Positions 43,737-55,555 are shown, counted from the first letter of the stretch. The stretch: DNA of 64,000 bases from Datisca glomerata (GCA_003255025.1 QANY01002227.1:1227501-1291500); one strand, 5' to 3'. A program made the numbers and translations. The notes: generated from the sequence alone by a model not told the origin.

Positions 43737-44559
43737 GTTCTAATTCTTGTAAAGTCAATTTGAAGGACAAAACTTGTTTGAGCCGCAACCTTCCCGCGTT
43801 TGATTTTCCCATTCTAATAATTTTTTTACCCGTTCTTGCATCTTTGTTCATCTAGACTTGCATTTTTTGTTCCTTTTGAGAGTAGGACTTATGTATTGGC
43901 AGTCTCAGGGACTTTCGCCCTTAGTTTTTTTTGGAAGTAGGACATATGAACTGCCCCTCCCAAGCATGGTTGTTAAACTTGAAATCCGGATCTTAGGATT
44001 TTATGATTTTACGATCATGTCTAACCCCCACAATCCGATTCATAGGTAGAATCTTAAATTGGGAGGATATTACAATCCTATTATATTTTTTATCTTGGAT
44101 TAGTAGGATCTTACGATCCCGTTCTAATCCTTGTAAAGTCAATTTGAAAGACTGAATTTGTTTGAGCCGCAGCCTTCCCACTTTTGATTTTCTCGCTCTA
44201 ATAAGTTTTTTACCCTTTTTGTGTCTTTGTTCATTTAGACTTGCATTTTTGTTCCTTTTGAGAGTATGACTTATGTATTGCCACACTTAGGGACTTACGC
44301 CGTTGATTTTTTCTGGAAGTAGGACTTATGAACTACCCATTCCAAGGACTTACGCCCTTAGTTTCTTCTGGGAGTATGACTTTTGAACTGCCCCTCCCAA
44401 GCATGGTTGTTAAACTCCAAATTCGGATAATAGGATTTTATGATTTTACGATCATGTCTAACATCCAGAATCCGATTCATAAATAGAATATTAAATTAGG
44501 AGGATCTTATGATCATATTATATATTTTTTTATCTTATATTGGTAGGATCTTACGATCC
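43737..44559. repeat. Segmental tandem duplication of about 384-439 bp
   Basis: GTTCTAATYCTTGTAAAGTC begins at 43737 and at 44121. Both copies go through TTTGAGCCGCA(A/G)CCTTCCC, then 55-bp repeat units, then the left part of a MITE starting GCATGGTTGTTAAAC, and both stop matching at GGATCTTACGATCC (about 44118 and 44559). The second copy is longer because it has an extra 55-bp unit. Only the second continues into the complete MITE, so the break lies inside the MITE. Confidence 0.82.
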
Positions 44560-45150
44560 TACTAATTATAATTTTGTACCCTATTCATAAGAAAATAATA
44601 TAAAGTTTATTTAATTTGTTCAAGTTTGAAGTTGTTATGGATTTATTTAAGTTAAACTTAGTAAAATAGTGAAATTTACCATTGATTAATTAAACTATAT
44701 TCAAGAATTTTAATATGTAGTTTTGTAAATTGTGTTTTTTCATAATATTACTAGTATATAGTACGATCTTACAATCCATGATTCGATCCTATGATCTGAT
44801 TCATGAGATCTCTCCACGATCCTAGGTAGGATCACGATTATGATAACCTTGCTTCCAAGGACTTACGCCCTCAATTGCTTCTGGGAGCAGGGCGTATAAA
44901 CTGTCCCTCCCAAGGAATCATGCCCTTAGTTCCTTCTAAGAGTAGGACTTATGAATTATTCATCCCAATGAGCTACACCTTTAGTTTCATCTGGGAGTAG
45001 GACTTATGAATCTCCCCTCCTAAGGACTTACGCCCTTAGTTCCTTCTAGGAGTAGGACTTATTTACTACCCCTCTCAAGCACTTACGCCCTTAGTTCCTT
45101 CTAGAAGTAAGACTTATGAACTGCCCTTCCCAAGGACTTACGCCCTTAAT
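43870..45150. repeat. 55-bp minisatellite beside Tat-2 integrase, interrupted
   Basis: Units read GGGAGTAGGACTTATGAACT, then GCCCCTCCCAAGGACTTACG, then CCCTTAGTTCCTTCT. About a dozen full or partial units lie at 43870-43975, 44255-44400 and 44852-45150. The array is split by MITE sequence. Its place next to integrase matches the 60-bp array of Tat-1, though the repeat sequences are unrelated. Confidence 0.85.
44402..44851. mobile_element. hAT-like MITE with 8-bp target duplication
   Basis: About 450 A/T-rich bases with ends CATGGTTGTTAAAC and, on the other strand, CAAGGTTATCATAATC. CTCCCAAG (44394-44401) on the left and CTTCCAAG (44852-44859) on the right form an 8-base duplication with one mismatch, the hAT length, and removing the element restores the 55-bp repeat (CTCCCAAGGACTTA). 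The interior has many (T)AGGATC(T/G)TA-type motifs forming further inverted repeats. No coding. Confidence 0.78.
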
Positions 45151-45169
45151 TTTCTTAATTCTGCTTCTA

Positions 45170-46260
45170 TTGGAGGAGAGACGGAGAGAGTTGACACCAT
45201 AGATTTTTTACATGAAAAACCCTTGCGTGAAAAAAACATGAAAAAATATCCACTATAATAAAATTACATTTAACAAAATACTTCTTTAAATGAGATGCAT
45301 TCCATGGTTTTACCAGGTCTACTCCTTCTTCTGTCTTCAAGTAATAATACCCGGTTCCACCTCTTCCACTAACGATATATATGGTCCTTCCCAAGTTGGC
45401 CCAAATTTTCCTTCTATTTGAAAGACTATTCTCAGGACTAAATCCCTTTTTTTGAACTCCCGTTTTTTTATTTTCTTTTGAAAATAGAACTTCATTTTCT
45501 GATTATAATACGCCATTCTAATTAGTGTAGCTTCTCTTCATTATTCCAATTGATCAAGGCTTCTCCTAAGGACTTGGGCTTCTAATTTCGACAAGACTTA
45601 TAGCTTCTGCTCCAAAAACTATGGAAAATGGAGTTTCTCATGTTGTTTCTCTAGGAGTAGTCCTATATACCCATAGTACTGCTGATAGTTCCTCTACCAT
45701 TTCCCTTTTGCTGACTTCAATCGCTTCTTCAGGTTGTCGAGTATAATACAATTTAACCTTTATACTTGCCCATTCCCCTGTAGATAATATGGAGTAGAGA
45801 AATGGTTAATGATTCTCAGCCCCTCGCAACAGCCTTTGATCATTCTTCTTGTGAATTGTAGTCCGTTGTTTGAGATCAATATTTTGGGTATCCCGAATCT
45901 GCATATTATACTCTTCCATCAGAACCCTTTAACTTATTCTTCCTGGATCCTCGTGAAAGCCTCAGCTTCGATCCATTTGGTAAAATAATCTGTAGCTGCT
46001 AGTAAGAAACACTTCTAAGCTCGCGCCATTGGGAGTGGAGCAATGATGTCAAGTACAAACTGCATTAAGGGCCACATGCTTGTCATTATATTTTAATTCT
46101 CTAGGAGCCAGTTTGGTGGCTGGGGAAAAACGTTGGCATCTATCCCATCTCATTACACGTTGCTTGGCATCTTGATGTATTCTAGGCAAATAATATCCCT
46201 CATTTAAGACTTTGTGAGCTAACAATCTCCCCTCAGTGTGGTTTCTGCATATCCATTCAT
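45170..46260 (-). pseudogene. Tat-2 integrase remnant
   Basis: The C-terminal part at 45394-45167 reads GGTGYYYLKTEEGVDLVKPW and NASHLKKYF, the Tat integrase end. Upstream, across frame changes, the core shows RFGIPKILISNNGLQFTRRM (the second catalytic Asp is Asn) and PYYLQGNGQV followed by a stop where the catalytic Glu region should be. Multiple stops occur throughout. It cannot be active. Confidence 0.75.
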
Positions 46261-46279
46261 GAATTTCAGCTAGAACATA

Positions 46280-47430
46280 CTAGGCCTCTTTCTCCTTCAA
46301 GCATTTCAAGTACGGACCTGAAAAGAACTTTTTATATAATAACCCATTTAACAATGTGTACATGGCGCTTTGCTGGTGCACTTTTCTCGCAAAGAGTTTA
46401 TCTTCCGGGAGTACTTCCTTTTCAAGGTAGCGAATTACATCGTCCTGCCAGCTGGGCTCCCTTTCAGCCTCCACTTCAGCAAGGTTGTTCAACGGGAGTA
46501 AGACACTTGGTTCTTTAAGAAATTCCACTGGCACGCTCCTCTGATACGGGAATCGCAAAGACGACCCCAAATTTGGCAGCATGTTTGTGTGTCCGCTCTC
46601 GGCTCTTGGGATTTTTTGAATTTCATAGTTTCTTAATGAACTTAATAAGTCTTTCTCACGTTGCAGATAACTTACCATCCTCTCATCTTTCGTCACTTAT
46701 TCTCCTGTGACCTGTTTCACAATTAACATAAAATCACATAATATTTTCACATCAGGTACCTCATATTCCCTTATTAAAGATACCCCATGATCAATGCTTC
46801 GTCTCCGACTTCGTTATTTGATGCACTGAATCCAAAGAAGATTAAATGTTCTAATGTTTCCCCAAACGGGGTTTGGGCTACTACTCCAACAACTCCTACT
46901 CATTTGTTGTTCGAAGCACCAAGTATAATTCCCATGATCCATTCTCAAATGTTTCTTATGGTTCTAGGTCGACTTTTTCTCCAGTGAAGTCTGTGACAAA
47001 ATTTGCTAGTGCTTGGCCATTGATGGAAGTTTTGGGCTCAAAATGCATTTAATACTAGTTAGCTCTATTGACCATTTCGTCATCCTCCCGCTTATCTCTA
47101 GAGAGTGTAGAAGACTCTTGACAGGTGAGTCTATCAGCTCTTTAATACGGTGTTCCTGGAAATACGACCTCAGTTTTCTAGCAGCACTCACGATCGCCAG
47201 TACTATTTTTTCATCTTTTGCATCTCGTTTCAGCCGCCACTAGGCTTTTGCTGACAAAGTATATATGTTTTTGCTTTCTTTCTTCCTCTCTAATGAGTAC
47301 GACACTGTTAGATGTTTCTGAAATGGTAACATATAAGAATAGTTGCTCGCCTGACATTGGTTTTAAGAGTAGTAGGGGAGTTACTAATTATTCCTTAATT
47401 TTGTTGAAGGCTTCTTAACATTCATCATCC
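46280..47430 (-). pseudogene. Tat-2 RNase H and RNase H-integrase linker
   Basis: 46696-46280 is a linker with VEFLKEPSVLLPLNNLAEVE and EPSWQDDVIRYLEKEVLPED, and ends LLNGLLYKKFFSGPYLKCL, the start of the integrase zinc region in Tat elements. 47191-47006 holds KLRSYFQEHRIKELIDSPVK and SLEISGRMTKWSIEL, the block between the two RNase H domains. The first RNase H (about 47210-47430) is readable only through frame changes (LFLYVTISETSNSVVL-like). Confidence 0.75.
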
Positions 47431-47439
47431 CATTTGTCT

Positions 47440-48250
47440 GTAGATTTCTTCCTCAGTTTATCAAAAAGTGGTTTACACTTATCTATTGACCTTGAAATGA
47501 ATCTGTTGAGTGTTGCCATCATTCCTGTTCATCTTTGAATTTCCTCTTTGTTCTTTGGAGACTTCATCTCCATTATAGCTTTCACTTGATTTGGATTGAC
47601 TTCTATCCCTCGCTGGGTCACTAAATGTCCAAGGAATTCTCCAGTTGTGACATCAAAGGTGTGCTTCTCCAGATTTAACTTCATGGAGTTCTTCCTTAGA
47701 CCCGAAAAGGCCTCTTCAAGATCTCAGAAATGATCTCCCCGTTCTTTGATTTTCACTAGCTGTTCATCTACATGTACCTCCATGTTTCTGCCCATTTGAT
47801 CATGAAGTAATTTATTCACGAGCCTCTAGTATGTAGCTCCTGCATTTTTTAGTCCAAATGGCATTACTTTATAACCGTAGATACTGTATTCAGTAATGAA
47901 AGAAGTTTTCTCCTAGTCAGGTTGGAATAATTTCACCTGGTTATATTCAGAGTAGACGTCCATAAAACTGAGGAGTTTGTGCCCTAAAGTTTCATCAACC
48001 ATTTGATCGATTCTTGGCAAAAGATAGTCATCTTTAGGGGACGCTTCATTTAGGTCGGTGAAATCTACTTAGATCCTCCATTTGTTGTTCTTCTTTCGTA
48101 CCATCACTACGTTAGCTAGCCACTCTGGGTAGTCAACTTCTCTAATGAATCCAACCTCATGGAGCTTATCAACTTCTTCTTTCACTACTTCATTCCTTTC
48201 TGGAGGGAAACTTCTCTTCTTTTATTTTATTGGTTTAATAGTTGAATTTG
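47440..48250 (-). pseudogene. Tat-2 reverse transcriptase remnant
   Basis: No long open frame survives. On the minus strand, allowing stops, one can read KWRI-VDFTDLNEASPKDD, LLPRIDQMVDETLGHKLLSF, MDVYSEYNQVKLFQPD and EYSIYGYKVMPFGLKNAGAT, all Tat RT blocks. The active site is MEVHVDEQLVKI, where YVDD would be expected, so both the Tyr and the last Asp are changed. Downstream it goes into FLGHLVTQRGIEVNPNQVKA and the RNase H connection. Confidence 0.78.
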
Positions 48251-48701
48251 TGTTCAGCTTGTAGCATATGATCTCCTCTAGAATACCTGGCATCTCATGC
48301 ACAGTAGCTGCAAAAACTATTTTGTTTTTTTCGTAGAAAATCTATCAGCTTATCTTTTTCTGCTTGCTCAAGGCGGGTGTCAATGTTCATCATTTTTTAT
48401 GTCCCTTCCTCCAAGCACATTAACTCTATTTGTTCTCCTTCCTCGTACCTTGGGATGTCTAGCCCATTCTCCTGTGGTTGTTATTGTGCTGCATTTTCGG
48501 GTCACTTTCTGTCTGCTTTTTCTATATCTTTTTCTTTGCAAACTCAAACGCGGTCACAAAACATATGCATGCAGCATCATGGTCTTCTTTAATGGTTTTT
48601 GTCCCTTCTAGTGAGGGGTACTTCAACACTTGGTATAAATTTAATGCTACAACCTTCATCTTGTGCAGCCATATCTTTCCCAGGATAGCATTATAGGGAG
48701 A

Positions 48702-49070
48702 CTAAGTATCTAAAATCATAAATTCAGTCATATAATTGTAGGGTTCAACACTTGTAGAGAGGATAAGAGTTCCTTCTAAGTAACTAATGGCTCCATTGAA
48801 TCCTATCAATAGTTGTGAGGTTCCCTGTAACTTTTGTTCTCCCATTGTCATTTTTTCTAGGATAGTCCAGTAAAAAATATTTACTATGCTCCTATCATCA
48901 ACTAAAACTCTTCTTAACAAGCAATTGCCAACCTTAATTGAAATGACAAGGGCATCATTATGGTGCCCGTCGTGTTCCAGATTTAGATCATCAAATATTA
49001 GTGGGCGATTCCCGCTATTTCTTGAATAACTTCCTGTGCATTTCTCTAACATTGGTTTCTTGCAGTACAT
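48702..49070 (-). pseudogene. Tat-2 protease remnant
   Basis: An open frame of 122 residues. LIFDDLNLEHDGHHNDALVI, then NCLLRRVLVDDRSIVNIFYW, then LIGFNGAISYLEGTLILSTS. This is the Tat protease pattern (PLxFxxxD...H.DALVI.......RVLVDTGSS..I), but the active-site DTG reads DDR, so catalysis is lost. It is followed on the minus strand by a broken linker to RT (48260-48700). Confidence 0.75.
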
Positions 49071-49189
49071 CTTCCTTTCCTTTCATGTTCTTCCTTCTTG
49101 CTATGTTAGAGCAATGATTGTTTTGACGATGCGGGTGGATTGTTTTCCGTTGTCACACTTTTCATCATTGCGGGTTCCTTCTCTGCCTC

Positions 49190-50640
49190 TTATTTCTGCT
49201 CTTCCTTTTTTGCAAATTGATAGAGGTACCCATATTTCATGAGTTCCTCACTGTAGTGCCTAAATTGGAAGTATGCTCTAGTATAGTGTCTGCTGCTCTT
49301 GTGAAAAGAACAATACTTATCCTTATCCTTGTAATTCGGCTCCTTTGTGAATGGAGCTGGCCTTTTCAGCCAATGCTTGTCTTTGATCAAGTCAAGAATC
49401 TAATTCACTGGGAGGGTCAGCAGCCGTGTAGAATCTATCCCTTGTATTTATCCTCTCAGAGTCCCATCCTCGATATTAGTTTCTCTCCCATTTACTGTTG
49501 TTTTCATCATCCCTCTTAGTTCTGTCTGTTCAATTTCTTTCAGATTTAGAATTTCATTCTCGTTTCTGTGGCACTCCCATTTTTTGCTCGACCGCTTTCA
49601 ATAAACTCCTCTATTATTCTTCTAGTGCGATATAACTCTAAGCTCGTCGGAAAGTCTATGCCATAGATGGAGGTTTCATTTTGGAAAGATCTTCAAACAT
49701 TAGGGAGTTTGGATCTAGCCCCCGCCTAAAAGCCAATCTAGCCACTCGATCATCACAATTTTAAACCCTCGCTATTTCATCCTTGAACCTCTGGGTATAA
49801 TCTCATAGGTACTCTCCTTTCTTAATAGATATTGTTAAAAGGTAATATATGTCCTCCATTATTTCCCGGTATGTGGAATACTACCCTAGAAAGACAGAGG
49901 ACATAACATCAAAGTTAGTAATTGAATGGACATGGAGGGAATGATATCATTTTAAAGTTGTCTCGTCCAGGCAGGTTGGGAACATCCTACACATTAATTC
50001 ATCCTCATGTTGGTGTACCGCCATTATCTATATGAACCGATGAAGGTGGTCGACCGGATCTATTTTCCCTTCGTAGCATTTGAATTTTGGGGCTACAAAT
50101 TTTTGGGTACAGGAGCCGCTAGGATTTCTAGACACAATGGAGTGTGGGTGAAGGTTTCGAGGTCACTCTTGCCCATACTCCCTAGATTTCTCATCTCCAT
50201 CATTTTCCGTTCCAACAATTCCTCTACCACTTCCTTTGTTATGACTCTAGGTTGAGGACTTCTCTCGTAGTTGCCTTTTCTCGATTCTGAGACTAAACTT
50301 CCCCATCTTCTCGTTACACATTCCTGTTGTTCTCATGGTTCTCATGTCTTACACTTCGTCTGTTGTTCTCCGAGTGCATTTCTCGCTTTTTGTTATTTTC
50401 TCTTTGACTGACTTCAGCACGTGTTCAAGTCATTTCTTGCTAAAGAGTAGGATCTGGTCTTATATAGTTTTCCACGCGTTACACAGTGTTTCTGTATTTC
50501 ATTCCTCCATCTCCAGCAATCTAGTCAAAATTTTCTAGAGTATTTCCGCTGGTGGGGTTGGTTGATCAACACAGTCGTTACTGTTTCTGGCTCCGTTGCC
50601 TTCATTCTAGGCTACGTTCGATCTAGTTCTAGACATGTTT
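49190..50640 (-). pseudogene. Tat-2 gag remnant
   Basis: 49390-49190 encodes DKDKYCSFHKSSRHYTRAYF and RHYSEELMKYGYLYQF, the Cys/His-type region that ends Tat gag proteins (usual form CxFHxxxGHxTExC). Further upstream only short broken frames remain; a gag-like stretch around 49870-49690 (RKESTYEIIPRGSRMK-type wording) can be guessed. Many stops. Confidence 0.65.
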
Positions 50641-50700
50641 AGTATTTTTGGGTGGGTCTCTCAAGATTTTTTCTCTTGGCTCTCAATGAAACCATCAAAA

Positions 50701-51120
50701 TGTAGAAGAATTTTTTCCCTCACACGAGAAAAGTTTATAAACTAGTGAAAGCTGAGAGAAAAGCTATGATATGAGTAATTTTCTCTTATTTGTATTGAAT
50801 TGTTTAAGCTTACAATCGACCACTATTTACAGGCCACTCCCAAATCTGGGAGATCTCATCATATCTTTACAAAAAATTTATATTTTTAGATATGGAATGT
50901 CAACTTTATTCAGGGAATGACAAGAAAATTCCTTGTGATCTCGTATTTTCAGCTTTAACTACACGACCAGATTTGGCCATTTATTAGATCTACAGCTCTA
51001 ATTTAGCTCCTCTCATTTTGCCAGCGTGGTGTTCATTCTGATTGGCTCTTCTTTTGCTGACGTGGAGGAATATTGAAATTATTCATGTTCTAACGCAATA
51101 AACGAATAAGTGCATGGGCC
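50701..51120 (-). repeat. Tat-2 5' LTR (outer end uncertain)
   Basis: The inner end is TGTAGAAGAATTTT at 50701, with CATTGAGAGCCAAGAG-type leader sequence on the minus strand inside it. Start TG fits an LTR. No partner LTR was found, so the outer end (placed near 51120) is a guess. Confidence 0.4.
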
Positions 51121-52149
51121 AATGTTCTTTCCTATTCCTAGATTTATTATTTGATTCGGCTGTTGAGATTGACTTTAAAAAGTAAACTCTATGTAAAGTT
51201 CATCTGAGCCATTGAGAGATGTGTCAACATCCTAAAAAACTCAACACAACCTTTCATGTTGGACTCCCAAAATGAGGGGATCCAAATCTGAAGTCTATGT
51301 AATCTTATTAAAGGTTAACATTGTCTTTGATATCAGTATTCTCCTTCGGGGAACTCTTAGATATAAGCCTATGGGATGTCAATTCCATCAACAAATTTCG
51401 GTATCCGTTGATACCCTACCGTAAAAGTACATATATGAACATAAATAAATGGTTTTGTGTAAGTATGTCTATACATGTCACATATCCATGAGGATTTGAG
51501 TAAACTAAGGTGGTGTACATCCGCATATCCATGCGGATTTGAGTAAACTAAGGTGGTGTTTAGTGGGCAGTAAAATGAGAATGAGAATGGTCATTCCCAT
51601 GTTTGGTTATTATATTTTTATAGACTAGGAATCATTTTGAGGTTGATTCCTTAAGTGTAGGAATCCTCATTCCTCACCAACAACCCATAAATCTCCATTC
51701 CACTCGTGAGGTTGATTCATTGAGTGTAGGAATCCTCATTCCTCACCAATAACCCACAAATCTTCATTCCACTCATTTTCTTACTCCTCATCATTATCTC
51801 ACCCTAGTTAATTTCTAATTCCTCATCTATATCCAACTTTTAAAATGGTGTGAACTTCATTAATCATTACTTTATTTATTATGTGGTACAAACCAAATAC
51901 TGAAATAATTCTCATTCTCATTTGTATTCTCATTCGAATTCTGATTTTATGAAGCAAACCAACTGTGGGTATATGGGTTAAGTCCTTATAAACATTTTAA
52001 TTATTACTATTTGTTACATTTTTATGTGAAGCTCATAAAGTTTAGTAAAAGACATTTTTAGGTGTAAGTTAATTAGAAGAAGAATTAAATATTGAATATT
52101 TGTTCAAAGAGATTTTGAAAGTGTAATTGAAAATTAATATTAAAATATT
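51121..52149. other. Spacer with small repeats and a MITE
   Basis: No gene seen. A 43-bp unit (CATATCCATGMGGATTTGAG, then TAAACTAAGGTGGTGT) is tandemly duplicated at 51481 and 51524. It runs directly into a MITE-like element at about 51555. Confidence 0.6.
51555..51964. mobile_element. MITE with degenerate inverted ends, possibly Harbinger/Tourist type
   Basis: The left end GTGTTTAGTGGGCAGTAAAA and the right end, read on the other strand, GGTTTGCTTCATAAAATCAG, are imperfect inverted repeats followed by ATGAGAATGAGAATG-like wording. Inside is a 74-base direct duplication (GGTTGATTC(C/A)TT(A/G)AGTGTAG) at about 51636 and 51711. A clear target duplication was not seen; the superfamily is a guess. 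Confidence 0.5.
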
Positions 52150-52609
52150 TCAATGTTGTTGTAACTAATGCCATCACAAGAAATCAAATCCAAGAAAATC
52201 ATCAAGGAAAACAAAGTTTACGGATGAATAAACTCATCATAACATAATAAAAATAACTTGAAGTTGTAGAAGAATTGAAAAGGAAGAGAAAAGAACAAGA
52301 AGAAGCAAATAATGATGATAAAGTGAGAAAGAAAGAAGAAGGAAGAAGAATTCATCAATTGCTCATTGACCAGAAAAGAACTAATACAAAGAACTAAATA
52401 CCAAGATGAAGAAGAAGCAAATAATGATAATACAATGAGAAAGAAAGAAGAAGGAAGAGAAGAATTCAACAATTGCTCAATTCAACAATTGCTCATTGAC
52501 CAGAAAAGAACTAATACAAAGCCAAGATGAAGAAGAGACTAACAACTAGATTTAGGAAAGCACAAACATACTCTTAATTAACAAACCAACTTAACCTTTT
52601 TCTTTAACA
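52150..52609 (-). repeat. Copia-4 3' LTR with internal 105-bp duplication
   Basis: The inner end is fixed: the minus strand reads GAAAGGGGA (polypurine tract, 52610-52619) followed by TGTTAAAG. The outer end near 52150 is uncertain. Inside, a segment beginning AAGAAGAAGCAAATAATGAT is repeated at about 52299 and 52409, each ending CATTGACCAGAAAAGAACTA. Confidence 0.7.
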
Positions 52610-52665
52610 TCCCCTTTCAAACTTATCATAGGCTTATGGATAAGTTTGTCTCTTAGGAAACTAAA

Positions 52666-54090
52666 TTAAGGAGTAGATAATGGTTTAGTAAATAAGTAAG
52701 CAAATTGAAGTTGAGAGGGAATATGTTTGACAATGATATCCTTCTTAATCATCATTTCTCGCATAAAGTGGAAATCAATCTCAACATGCTTTGCGTGGGC
52801 ATGGAGAACTGGATTTGAGGTAATAGAGATAGCATATGTATTCTCACAATAAAGTGCAGGAGCTTGAGCTTGAAAAACTTGCAAATCTTGTAGGATCTGT
52901 CTTAACCAACTTAACTCAGCAGTCAAGTTAGCTAGAGCTTTATATTAAGTTTCTGTGGACGACCTTGCAACTATGATTTACTTCTTTGCACTCTTGGAGA
53001 TAATGTTTAGCCAAGAAGAATGATAAAGCCTGAAGTGGATCTCCTATTAAAGGGATCACCAGCCCAATCAGAGTCACTAAATTCATGCAATTTAAGAGAA
53101 CTAAGTTTAAATAGGATGCCATAATCTATAGCACCACTAACAGATCTAAGAATCCTCTTAACAATTGAATAATGGGTAGTGGTAGAAGAATGCATAAACT
53201 AGCATACTCTGTTAACTGCAAAGCTAATGTCAGGTCTAGTAAAGATATTGAAGGGATCCTACTAGACTTCTTAGAGAGTAATATCAGAAAGACGTGAACC
53301 AATATGGCTGTAAAGAAGATACTTAGAAGCACATAGGGACTGAAAAGGCTTTGCTTCTAACATTCTAGCTTTTAGAAGCATATTCCTAGCATACTTTTGC
53401 TGGTTTACAAAGATACCAACACTAGTCCTATTAATTTCCAATCCAAGAAAATACTTAAGATCACCTAGATCAGACATGTCAAAGGCTTGTTGCAGATTAT
53501 GGACAATCTTATCAATGTAGATCGAATCAGTACCACTAAGCATAATGTCATCAACATATAATAAGATATAAGTTAGAGAGTCAGAATTGACATGAACAAA
53601 GAGAGAGTTATCAATTGATAAACTATTGAAACTGATAGATATAAGATTAGTGGTAAATTTTTCAAACCAAGCTCTTGGGACGTGTTTTAATCCATGAAAT
53701 GACTTATTTAACTTGCACACATAGTTGGGATGATGTTTGTCTATAAAACCTGGAGGTTGACAGATGTAGAGTTCTTCAAATAAGTTACCGTGCAAAAAGG
53801 CATTTTTTTACATCTAATTGCCTTAGTGACCATCCAAAGGTAGCAGCTAAAGATAACAAAATAAGTATGATGGGTTTCTTAATGATAGGGCTGAAAGTTT
53901 CTCCATAGTCTAAACCTTCTCTTTGATGGTGCCCTTTAGAAACCAATCGAGCTTTATGCCTAGTAATGGTTCCATTAGGGTTGTACTTGAGTTTGTAAAC
54001 GCATTTACATCCCATTAGATTCTTAGATGGGGGTAAAGGCATAAGAGTCCAAGTATTTTCATACATAAGTGTATGATACTCATCAATCAT
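52666..54090 (-). pseudogene. Copia-4 reverse transcriptase and RNase H
   Basis: 54090-53785 is the RT start (KNLMGCKCVYKLKYNPNGTI, RHKARLVSKGHHQREGLDY, FSPIIKKPIILILLSLAA). 53795-53271 is the palm, with FEELYICQPPGFIDKHHPNY, KSFHGLKHVPRAWFEKF, the intact active site YILLYVDDIMLSG and MSDLGDLKYFLGLEI. 53332-53126 and 53195-53007 carry the connection and the start of RNase H (LRSVSGAIDYGILFK, FSDSDWAGDP). 52926-52666 is the RNase H end (TAELSWLRQILQDLQVF, AKHVEIDFHFMREMM). At least four frame changes and one stop break it. Confidence 0.86.
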
Positions 54091-54191
54091 TTCATTGGTC
54101 CATTCAGGACTTTTGGTAGCAAAATTGTAGGTAGTAGTTCAAACTATGAAGAATGAACCATAAAACCATTGGCAAGAAGAGTCTTTTTCTT

Positions 54192-55486
54192 TTAGATACC
54201 GGATTTGGATCTGGTTTGCATAGGGTGAGTATTAGTGGAACCCGCTCGAGTTCTATTATTAGAAGAAGGCATAGAACCTATAGGAAGATCTATAGTGAGA
54301 GTAGAAGATATATCATGAAGGTTGTAAGCATCAGAATATTCATTATGTACATCAATATCCATTGCAGTATGCAAATCAGAAACATGATGCAAGTCATTCT
54401 GTAAAACTGAAACAGTAGCAGAAGAAGTATCACTAGTATCAGAATAAGCATCCACTACAGTATGCAAATCAAAAGTAGTGTTTATAACAGTACTCAAGGT
54501 AGTTGTATGACTAGGTAAAGTAGGTATATGAGTATTTTTATCACCAACAGCAGAAGTAATAGAAGAAGAAACATTCGTATTATTATTAGAAATAGAGTTG
54601 TTAAAGAAAGGTAATAGAGAGTTATACCTTGTTATTGATTCACTATCGACAATAGTGGATGGTTTAGCATCCTGTTATGAGTAGCAGAAAAGGGAAAAGA
54701 ATATTCATCGAATCACACATTTCTAGAAGTGTAACGTTTCTTAAGATCATAGCATAAAAAACCTTTCTAATCCATAACATATCCTATAAAAACACATTGA
54801 ACAGACTTTGGAGAGAGCTTATTTTACATGTATGACCTTAATTTGGGGTAACAAGCACACCCAAACACACAAATATCTTTATAGTCAGGTATGTGGCCAA
54901 ATAAAGCTTCATAAGGAGAAGTATTATGAGTAGTGACATTAGACATTCTGTTAATAAAAAACACAGTAGTAGAAAATGTAAAATTCCAAAATTTTGGGGG
55001 AAGGGAAGCATGATGGAGCATGGTGAGACTAGTTTCTACCAAATGATGGGGATGATGAATATACTAGCCTCATATTTCAGTCAATTTTTAGTGACAATGG
55101 CACAGTTTTACATATCTTAAAAATCAGAAAAACATCAAATTTATGTGTGATAGAAAAAATTCAAGTGTAGCGAATCATATCATCAATACAAAGAAAATAA
55201 TATATATGACCAAGAAGTGATGGTGTGGAACAGGCCCGCACACATCACTGTGAATGAGAGATAAAGAAGAAGTAGTAATAGATCCAGAAATAGGGAAAGG
55301 AATGCAAGTCATTTTATTTGTAAGGCAATGGATACAAAGACAAGTAGTAGAATAAGATGTAATACAACTAATATGTGCAATATCTAAAATCTTTCTAACT
55401 ATAACATGACTAGGGTGACCAAGCCTATAGTGCCAGAGAGAGTCCGGAGTCTTTAAACCAATATAAGCAACACGTTGTTTGGGCAA
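54192..55486 (-). pseudogene. Copia-4 integrase and linker
   Basis: 55486-55175 has the gag-pre-integrase and zinc part (SLWHYRLGHPSHVIVRKIL, CLCIHCLTNKMTCIPFP) and LSLIHSDVCGPVPHH with the first catalytic Asp. The core between about 55045 and 55170 is broken. 55042-54824 holds VETSLTMLHHASLPPKFWNF, SPYEALFGHIPDYKDICVFG and CACYPKLRSYM. 54497-54192 is the acidic, Ser/Thr/Asp-rich linker (VVDAYSDTSDTSSATVSV) that ends HPMQTRSKSGI, the usual copia entry to RT. Confidence 0.82.
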
Positions 55487-55555
55487 GGAGGTGGGAATAG
55501 GGTAAAGACCATTAACACTAGGTCCTTTATGAAGGATATCACCTGCTAGCTTGTC

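Larger units (their letters stand above)
36900..51120 (-). mobile_element. Tat-2: degenerate Tat-type gypsy element
   Basis: The minus strand carries gag (about 50640-49190), protease, RT, RNase H and integrase (to about 45170) in gypsy order, with Tat-type RT wording. The 5' LTR starts at 50701. Beyond integrase come 55-bp repeats and then a plus-strand gene (37363-43446), the same plan as Tat-1. No 3' LTR was identified; the left border is a guess placed before the antisense leader. Almost every domain has stops. The RT site reads HVDE in place of YVDD and the integrase reads ISNNG in place of ISDNG, so it is dead and older-looking than Tat-1. Confidence 0.65.
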
